Shown one piece after another: positions 58,551 to 64,000 of a stretch of DNA of 64,000 nt (its first letter is position 1; each line of letters opens with the position of its first letter). Under the pieces are notes generated by a model. That model did no database searches and had not been told where the DNA came from. It saw only the letters and a list, made by a program, of their open reading frames with translations. A program made the translations under genes and the position numbers. The stretch spans positions 3,817,501 through 3,881,500 of the forward strand of contig NZ_CP137624.1 in assembly GCF_033880585.1 (NCBI RefSeq), read 5' to 3'. Source of the DNA: Lysinibacillus louembei (lineage in GTDB: Bacteria; Bacillota; Bacilli; Bacillales_A; Planococcaceae).

Positions 58551-59072
58551 GTGTCTTATTTATTTATAGGAATTATTATTTTACAACGCTTAGCAGAGCT
58601 GTTTATTGCCCAGCGCAATGAGCGTTGGCTTCGTGCACAAGGAGCCTATGAGGTTGGGACATCACATTATCCATCTATGCTTGCATTGCATAGCAGCTTT
58701 TTTATTGTTCTGCTGCTAGAAATAACGTTCAAAAAAACGTCGCTATCTTCCTTTTTCCCGATATTGCTATTGCTGTTTCTGCTCGTGCAAGCTGTACGTA
58801 TATGGTGTATCCATTCCTTAGGTCGCTTTTGGAATACTAAAATTTTGATTTTGCCAAATGCTAACGTTGTTCGCAAAGGGCCTTATCGCTTTTTGCGTCA
58901 TCCTAATTATCTTGTTGTTAGCCTAGAGCTTTTCCTGCTGCCTTTCATGTTCCAAGCTTACTTCACTGCATTTCTTTTTACTATATTAAATATAGTCATG
59001 CTCTTTGTTCGTATTCCAATTGAGGAACGAGCATTACGACAAGCTACTAATTATAATGAAACGTTTAAATAA
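58551..59072 (+). CDS. bpsB: Isoprenylcysteine-methyltransferase-like enzyme (BpsB-like)
   Basis: A 173-residue membrane methyltransferase of the ICMT/BpsB type; in B. subtilis it methylates the alkylpyrones made by BpsA. It has three or four hydrophobic segments and the ICMT motif KGPYRFLRHPNYLVVSLEL followed by IPIEERAL. GTG at 58551 with GGGGG 7 bp upstream is chosen; an in-frame ATG at 58536 lacks a ribosome site. It is coupled to bpsA. The last residues (NYNETFK) suggest a complete C terminus. Confidence 0.87.
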   Translation: MSYLFIGIIILQRLAELFIAQRNERWLRAQGAYEVGTSHYPSMLALHSSFFIVLLLEITFKKTSLSSFFPILLLLFLLVQAVRIWCIHSLGRFWNTKILILPNANVVRKGPYRFLRHPNYLVVSLELFLLPFMFQAYFTAFLFTILNIVMLFVRIPIEERALRQATNYNETFK

Positions 59073-59103
59073 CGCGAGGGTTTTTGCACGCCCTTATATC
59101 GAT

Positions 59104-59151
59104 AAAGAAACTACATTGAAAAGTGCATAATGCTTTCAATGTAGTTTCTTT
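59104..59151. terminator. Bidirectional terminator between bpsB and the EAL-HDOD gene
   Basis: AAAGAAACTACATTGAAA (59104-59121) pairs perfectly with TTTCAATGTAGTTTCTTT (59134-59151). The T-run on the plus side ends bpsAB; the A-run on the other side serves the minus-strand gene. Confidence 0.9.
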
Positions 59152-60381
59152 TTATAATAATTTATCAGCCCAAGTCGATGCTTCACTATACAATTCATCC
59201 ATTTCATAAGCATCCAAACCCAAAGGCGCTCCCATTTCCTCAAGCTTATCCCACTCTAGCTTACTTAGTGTAATACTAAATTGTAAATAAGGCGTTATAT
59301 CTGTTGGATCGCCTAAAAGCGTATGAATGACATTGTTTGATAAAGGAAGTTTTTCTATAATATCTTCTAAATTGCTCTTCAATAATGTATCAATTAATGA
59401 AAACATACCTGTTAAAAAATATTCTGATGAATTTTTCTTATTATTACGCTTTGCCAGCATTTCACAAACTTTTGCTCTAAATAAAGATGAACGCATAATC
59501 TCCTTGTAAAAATCTCCATTGTCTCCAAAATGCTGCTCACTCATTGCTATAAAATAAATCCATTTTCTTAAGTTTGGAATACCAATCATCATAATTGCTT
59601 GTCTAACCGAGTGAATTTTTGATTTGGATTGTGCAGTTGTAATATTGATTGTTTGTAAAAGTTTATATGTTAACGATAAATCATTTTCTATACTTTCAGC
59701 TACTAATTGAACATTCGGCTCTTCGTCATTTAACAATACTAATGTATTTAAATATTGAATTGTATTTGACGGAATACTCGCGCCAGTCAAAGTCTGCGGC
59801 TTTTCGAAAAAATAACCTTGGAATAGTGTATATCCTGAATTTTTAGCAATATGAAAATCATCATATGTTTCTACTTTTTCTGCAAGTAACTGAATATGTG
59901 GGAAATGCATCTTTACTTTTTTCTCGACTTTATAACGCTCTTCTATAGGGGACAATAAAAAATCGATTTTAATATAATCGATAAATTGAAATAGTTCGTC
60001 GTATTCTTCTATTTGCTCATTTAAAATAAAATCATCTAGTGCAATTTGAAAGCCTTTTGCTTTTATCTCTCGTGCTCGTTCAGTCAGCTTTTTTGTAATC
60101 GCAATATCTTCCAATATCTCGATTACTATTTGAGTAGGATCTAACCAATCGAAAATAGAGCTATATAATAAATTCTCAGTAAAATTCACAAAAACCGGCT
60201 TGTCCTTCATCACTTTTTCTGCACCAAAAAGGAGGAGCGTATTCACTAGCACTTTTGCTGTAGCAGTATCAGAATCAATATTAGGAAATTCATTTAAATC
60301 TTTACTTCTATATAATAATTCATAAGCAATAACTTCTTTTTTAGCATTAAGAATTGGCTGTCTACCAACAAAAATCTCCAT
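59152..60381 (-). CDS. Degenerate EAL plus HDOD domain protein (YuxH-like)
   Basis: A 409-residue signalling protein with an N-terminal EAL-type domain (about 1-200; EIFVGRQPILNAKKEVIAYE then LLYRSKD) and a C-terminal HDOD domain (about 200-400; MSEQHFGDNGDFYKEIMRS). The EAL motif reads ELL and several acidic metal ligands of active c-di-GMP phosphodiesterases are not apparent, so it is probably catalytically inactive and acts as a binding or scaffold protein. ATG at 60381 has AAGGGG upstream; an upstream start 12 codons earlier lacks one. Not found here in B. subtilis. Confidence 0.8.
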   Translation of the reverse strand: MEIFVGRQPILNAKKEVIAYELLYRSKDLNEFPNIDSDTATAKVLVNTLLLFGAEKVMKDKPVFVNFTENLLYSSIFDWLDPTQIVIEILEDIAITKKLTERAREIKAKGFQIALDDFILNEQIEEYDELFQFIDYIKIDFLLSPIEERYKVEKKVKMHFPHIQLLAEKVETYDDFHIAKNSGYTLFQGYFFEKPQTLTGASIPSNTIQYLNTLVLLNDEEPNVQLVAESIENDLSLTYKLLQTINITTAQSKSKIHSVRQAIMMIGIPNLRKWIYFIAMSEQHFGDNGDFYKEIMRSSLFRAKVCEMLAKRNNKKNSSEYFLTGMFSLIDTLLKSNLEDIIEKLPLSNNVIHTLLGDPTDITPYLQFSITLSKLEWDKLEEMGAPLGLDAYEMDELYSEASTWADKLL

Positions 60382-60777
60382 TCCATTCCCCTTCTTTTTA
60401 TATAATTTTATGGGCAATTATTCCATTTTATTTATAAAAAAATAAAAATTTAAGTATTAAGTCATAAATAATTCTTAAATACAATCAATTTATGAAAAGA
60501 TTAGTTATATAGCATTATATATAATATATAAAAAAAACAAACTTTAATTGCCTGCTTTAGTATAGATAAATGAGTAATAGCCAAAATTCATTTCATACAA
60601 AATTGCTATGATTATTTATTGCTGCCTCTTCCTTCTTAAAAAGCTCTAAAAAACCCTGAACTACTCCATTTCATAAAATAGTTCAGGGTATTTAGCTAAA
60701 ATTATTTATCAATTATGCCTCAGTGTAATTGTGTCAGTGGCTTGATTTGAATCAGCAATAAACATTGCTGAATTAAG
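60382..60777. other. AT-rich gap between the EAL-HDOD gene and ileS
   Basis: This roughly 400-bp stretch is very AT-rich, especially 60415-60540 (runs of A and TATATA). It holds the ileS terminator at 60648-60688 and a short hairpin CAGCAAT/ATTGCTG (60753-60770) after the ileS stop. I see no gene or further structure in it. Confidence 0.6.
60648..60688 (-). terminator. Terminator after ileS
   Basis: CCCTGAACTA (60654-60663) pairs with TAGTTCAGGG (60679-60688), followed on the minus strand by TTTTTT. It lies 90 bp after the ileS stop. Confidence 0.88.
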
Positions 60778-63537
60778 TTAAATATAATATTTTTCTACAA
60801 CATCCGCACAGCGAGCACATAATGTCGTATGCTTAGCATTTGTGCCAACAGTTGGTGTAATTGTCCAGCAGCGCTCACATTTTTCACCTTCTGCTTTTTC
60901 GACAACAATTGCTGTTTTATCTAAAACTAAAGCATTTGCTGGTGCATCTGCTTTCACGCCAGCTACTTCAAATGCTGAAACGATAGATAATTGTGCAAAG
61001 TTGATATTAGCGTCCTGTAGTAATGTTGCTACTTCTTCATCTGCATAAACCGTTAATTTTGCCTCTAACGATTTACCGATTGTTTTCGCATTACGCGCTT
61101 CCTCTAATGCTTTTAACACTTCATCACGTACCGCAATAATCTTTGTCCATTTTACGCGTAGCTCTTCGAAGTTTGCTTGCTCATCAACTTCTGGGAAGTC
61201 TGTTAATTGTACAGACGCTTCCTCTTGACCTAAGTAAGACCACATTTCATCTGTTGTATGCGGTAAAATTGGCGTCAATACTTTTAACAATGTCATTAAC
61301 GTATCATACATCACTGTTTGCATTGCACGACGATCTTTTTGATCTGCACCTTCAATATAGACAACGTCTTTAGCGATATCTAAATAGAAGGAAGATAACT
61401 CTATTGCTACGAAATTGTTGACAACTGTATAAACTGTTGAAAACTCGTAGCGGTCATAAGCCGCACGTACTGTTTTTAATACGTCTTGCAGGCGCATATA
61501 CATATATTGATCCATCTCACGTAGCTCACTATAAGCAACGCGGTCTGTCGCTGGATTGAAGTCTGCTACGTTACCATGTAAGAAACGCAATGTGTTACGG
61601 ATTTTACGATATACTTCCGATACTTGCTTTAACATATCCATTGAAATACGCACATCACCTGTGTAGTCAACAGACGCCACCCATAAACGCAAAATATCTG
61701 CACCATATTGATCCATTACCTTTTGCGGGATGATAACATTGCCTAACGACTTACTCATTTTGCGTCCTTCGCCATCTAATACGAAGCCATGTGTTAATAA
61801 GCCTTTATATGGTGCATGACCATTAATTGCAACAGATGTAATTAACGATGAATTGAACCAGCCGCGGTGTTGGTCAGAGCCTTCTAAATAAAGGTCTGCC
61901 GGATACTGCATACCACGCTCTACTAGTACGCCTTGATGTGACGAGCCTGAATCGAACCAAACGTCCATAATATCGTTTTCTTTCGTAAACTCACCGTTCG
62001 GGCTACCTGGATGTGTAAAGCCTTCTGGTAATAGTTCCTTCGCTTCTTTTTGGAACCAAATATTTGAGCCGTGCTCACGGAACAATGCTGCAATATGTGC
62101 AATCGTTTCTGGTGTAATAATCGGCTCACCATTTTCCGCATAGAAAATTGGAATCGGCACGCCCCATGCACGCTGACGGGAAATTACCCAATCTCCACGG
62201 TCACGAATCATATTATATAAACGTGTTTCACCCCATGCTGGTGTGAATTCTGTTGCTTTGACAGCATCTAGTAATTCACTACGGAACATTTCAACAGATG
62301 CAAACCATTGTGGCGTTGCACGATAAATAACAGGTTTTTTTGTACGCCAGTCATGTGGGTATGAGTGTGTGAAGAAGTTAAGCTTTTCTAATGCACCAAC
62401 TTCCTTTAATTTTTCCGTAATCACTTTGTTCGCATCATCGTAGAAAAGACCTTCAAAGCCCGGTGCTTCGCTCGTATAACAGCCACGATTATCAACAGGT
62501 GATAACACCTCTAAGCCATATAACTTCCCGACATTAAAGTCGTCTTCCCCGTGTCCTGGTGCAGTATGAACGCAGCCTGTACCAGCATCTGCTGTAACGT
62601 GGTCGCCAAGCATCACAAGTGAATCACGGTCGTAGAATGGATGTGCTGCTACAACACGGTCTAATGCTTCACCTTGTAGCTCCTGCACAATTTCATAGCT
62701 TTCCCATGCTAATTCTTGTGCGATTGTTTCAAGTAAATCTTTTGCGATAATAAATTTATTGTCAGCTACTGCGACAACAACGTATGTTAATTCTGGGTTT
62801 ACTGTAATACCAAGGTTTGCTGGTAATGTCCAAGGCGTTGTTGTCCAAATAATAAATTTCGCATCTGCTGGCACAACACCTTTTGCATCTTTAATCGCAA
62901 AGCTTACATAAATCGATGCAGATTTGACATCTTTATATTCGATTTCTGCTTCCGCTAATGCTGATTCAGATGATGGTGACCAATAAACTGGCTTTAAGCC
63001 TTTATAAATATAGCCTTTTTCCGCCATTTTACCGAACACTTCAATTTGACGTGCTTCAAATTCAGGCTTTAATGTGATATATGGATTTTCCCAATCGCCA
63101 CGCACACCTAAACGTTTAAATTGTTCACGTTGATTAGCGATTTGCTCATAGGCATATTCCTCACAAAGCTGGCGGAATTCTGCTACTGACATTTCTTTGC
63201 GCTTAACGCCTTTGTTTGTTAATGCTTGCTCAATCGGTAAGCCATGCGTATCCCAACCTGGCACGTATGGTGCATGATAGCCTGTCATTGAACGATGACG
63301 TACGATCATATCCTTTAACACTTTATTTAACGCATGACCAATATGGATGTCGCCGTTCGCATATGGAGGTCCATCATGCAGTACATAATGTGGGCGATCC
63401 TTCGTGCGCTCAGTAACAAGCTGATAAATATTTTGTTCATTCCATTTTTCTTGCATTTTCGGCTCATTTGCTGGCAAATTTCCACGCATTGGGAAATCTG
63501 TTTTCGGCATTAATAACGTGTCTTTATACTCTACCAT
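60778..63537 (-). CDS. ileS: Isoleucyl-tRNA synthetase
   Basis: IleS charges tRNA-Ile. The 919-residue class I synthetase has the HIGH motif as [11 protein letters not shown] (about 60-70), a long CP1 editing domain with [13 protein letters not shown] and [16 protein letters not shown], the KMSKS motif [10 protein letters not shown] (about 600), and a C-terminal zinc site CERCW plus LCARCADVV. The N-terminal [20 protein letters not shown] is as in other Bacilli. Upstream lies a T-box leader with an ATC (Ile) specifier. Confidence 0.98.
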   Translation of the reverse strand: MVEYKDTLLMPKTDFPMRGNLPANEPKMQEKWNEQNIYQLVTERTKDRPHYVLHDGPPYANGDIHIGHALNKVLKDMIVRHRSMTGYHAPYVPGWDTHGLPIEQALTNKGVKRKEMSVAEFRQLCEEYAYEQIANQREQFKRLGVRGDWENPYITLKPEFEARQIEVFGKMAEKGYIYKGLKPVYWSPSSESALAEAEIEYKDVKSASIYVSFAIKDAKGVVPADAKFIIWTTTPWTLPANLGITVNPELTYVVVAVADNKFIIAKDLLETIAQELAWESYEIVQELQGEALDRVVAAHPFYDRDSLVMLGDHVTADAGTGCVHTAPGHGEDDFNVGKLYGLEVLSPVDNRGCYTSEAPGFEGLFYDDANKVITEKLKEVGALEKLNFFTHSYPHDWRTKKPVIYRATPQWFASVEMFRSELLDAVKATEFTPAWGETRLYNMIRDRGDWVISRQRAWGVPIPIFYAENGEPIITPETIAHIAALFREHGSNIWFQKEAKELLPEGFTHPGSPNGEFTKENDIMDVWFDSGSSHQGVLVERGMQYPADLYLEGSDQHRGWFNSSLITSVAINGHAPYKGLLTHGFVLDGEGRKMSKSLGNVIIPQKVMDQYGADILRLWVASVDYTGDVRISMDMLKQVSEVYRKIRNTLRFLHGNVADFNPATDRVAYSELREMDQYMYMRLQDVLKTVRAAYDRYEFSTVYTVVNNFVAIELSSFYLDIAKDVVYIEGADQKDRRAMQTVMYDTLMTLLKVLTPILPHTTDEMWSYLGQEEASVQLTDFPEVDEQANFEELRVKWTKIIAVRDEVLKALEEARNAKTIGKSLEAKLTVYADEEVATLLQDANINFAQLSIVSAFEVAGVKADAPANALVLDKTAIVVEKAEGEKCERCWTITPTVGTNAKHTTLCARCADVVEKYYI

Positions 63538-63562
63538 TTGTTTAAAACCCTCCTTAGATAAA

Positions 63563-63603
63563 TAAAAAAAAGCTTCTCATCCCTCAAAAAGGGACGAGAA
63601 GCT
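63563..63603 (-). terminator. T-box terminator
   Basis: AGCTTCTCGTCCC pairs with GGGATGAGAAGCT on the minus strand, followed by eight T. It is the regulated terminator of the ileS leader. Confidence 0.93.
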
Positions 63604-63823
63604 ATAACTCGTGGTACCACCCTAATTTACACAAAAGTTTGTGTCTCTTAGAACGCTGTAACGTTGCGTCAAACGAAATTACTTACTCATTTTTGTTTTC
63701 AGTAATTTAGCTTAGAAGTGATGTTCTGCTCTAATTGTTTCGTCTGAGCTCCCACTATCCCCAGATCGCTAGTCAGCAATTAAAACATACTGTCTTCCTT
63801 AAGTGCCATTGTGCATATATAAC
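63604..63823 (-). promoter_or_regulatory. Isoleucine T-box leader
   Basis: The minus-strand RNA contains the T-box AGGGTGGTACCACG (63623-63610) that pairs with the tRNA acceptor end in its antiterminator, and upstream a stem I with an ATC specifier at 63722-63720 preceded by GAAC. Uncharged tRNA-Ile should therefore allow readthrough into ileS. Order and spacing match Gram-positive T-boxes. Confidence 0.95.
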
Positions 63824-63825
63824 TC

Positions 63826-63854
63826 AGTATATGAAAAACAGAAAAAAACGTCAA
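63826..63854 (-). promoter_or_regulatory. Promoter of ileS
   Basis: Minus-strand TTGACG (63854-63849), a 17-bp T-rich spacer and TATACT (63831-63826) lie between the divIVA stop and the T-box leader. Confidence 0.8.
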
Positions 63855-63874
63855 GCGCTATAGCAACGCTCAAA

Positions 63875-64000
63875 TTATTTTTCGATGTCCTCTACAACCT
63901 TCACCTGCTCTTGAATATCTGTTAAATCAACATCGTATTCAAGTAAATGCTCCCAATCATCGGTATTCAGCAAATCAAGCTGTGCTTCTACAAGCATTTT
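63875..64000 (-). CDS. divIVA: DivIVA, C-terminal part
   Basis: The last 41 codons of a minus-strand gene cut by the right edge read LVEAQLDLLNTDDWEHLLEY then an acidic tail VKVVEDIEK and a stop. They resemble the C-terminal coiled-coil end of DivIVA, the polar and septal organiser, and divIVA lies directly upstream of ileS in B. subtilis. Identification rests on synteny plus this short match. Confidence 0.75.
   Translation of the reverse strand, partial: KMLVEAQLDLLNTDDWEHLLEYDVDLTDIQEQVKVVEDIEK

Overview
The window is a stretch of a low-GC, endospore-forming Firmicute chromosome, read mostly against the direction of transcription. Gene order follows the Bacillus subtilis block divIVA-ileS-lspA-pyr operon-rqcH-yloC-gmk-rpoZ-coaC-priA-def-fmt-rsmB-rlmN-prpC-prkC-rsgA-rpe-thiN-spoVM-rpmB-asp23-fakA-sdaAB-sdaAA-recG-fapR-plsX-fabD-fabG-acpP-rnc-smc-ftsY-ylxM-ffh-rpsP-khpA-rimM-trmD. 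The encoded SpoVM marks a spore former. Codon use and accessory content suggest a Planococcaceae member (Lysinibacillus or Solibacillus type); this assignment is inference.

Layout. 1-9.3 kb: tRNA and ribosome maturation (trmD, rimM, khpA, rpsP), protein targeting (ffh, ylxM, ftsY), smc and rnc. 9.4-13.1 kb: the FapR-controlled fatty-acid and phospholipid operon, with a visible FapR operator. 13.1-20.3 kb: recG, a broken DUF2691-type gene, a lone phosphotransferase, serine dehydratase, fakA and asp23. 20.5-26.3 kb: an inserted guanidino-compound cluster (two deiminase/DDAH-superfamily enzymes, an amino-acid permease, a RocB-like M20 hydrolase and a divergent IclR regulator) between asp23 and rpmB. 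26.4-42.4 kb: the conserved rpmB to rqcH block, including a 29-codon spoVM. The coaBC position holds only the decarboxylase half, and remA is missing from its usual place next to gmk. 42.4-44.4 kb: an accessory pocket with a 47-codon ORF, a methyltransferase, a broken NUDIX gene, an exact 21-bp tandem repeat and a duplicated pyrE 3' end. 44.4-55.9 kb: a complete de novo pyrimidine operon with a single PyrR attenuator. 55.9-63.9 kb: rluD-type synthase, lspA, an inserted type III polyketide synthase/methyltransferase pair, a degenerate EAL-HDOD protein, ileS with an Ile T-box, and the 3' end of divIVA.

The genes form a growth-linked core: translation and its quality control, membrane lipid and nucleotide supply, protein export, chromosome organisation and Ser/Thr kinase signalling. 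Small accessory insertions interrupt it. The best candidates for something new are an orphan IS200/IS605 right-end or omegaRNA-like structured element upstream of rimM, the guanidino cluster with its palindromic operator pair, and two intergenic arrays with about 21-bp periodicity.
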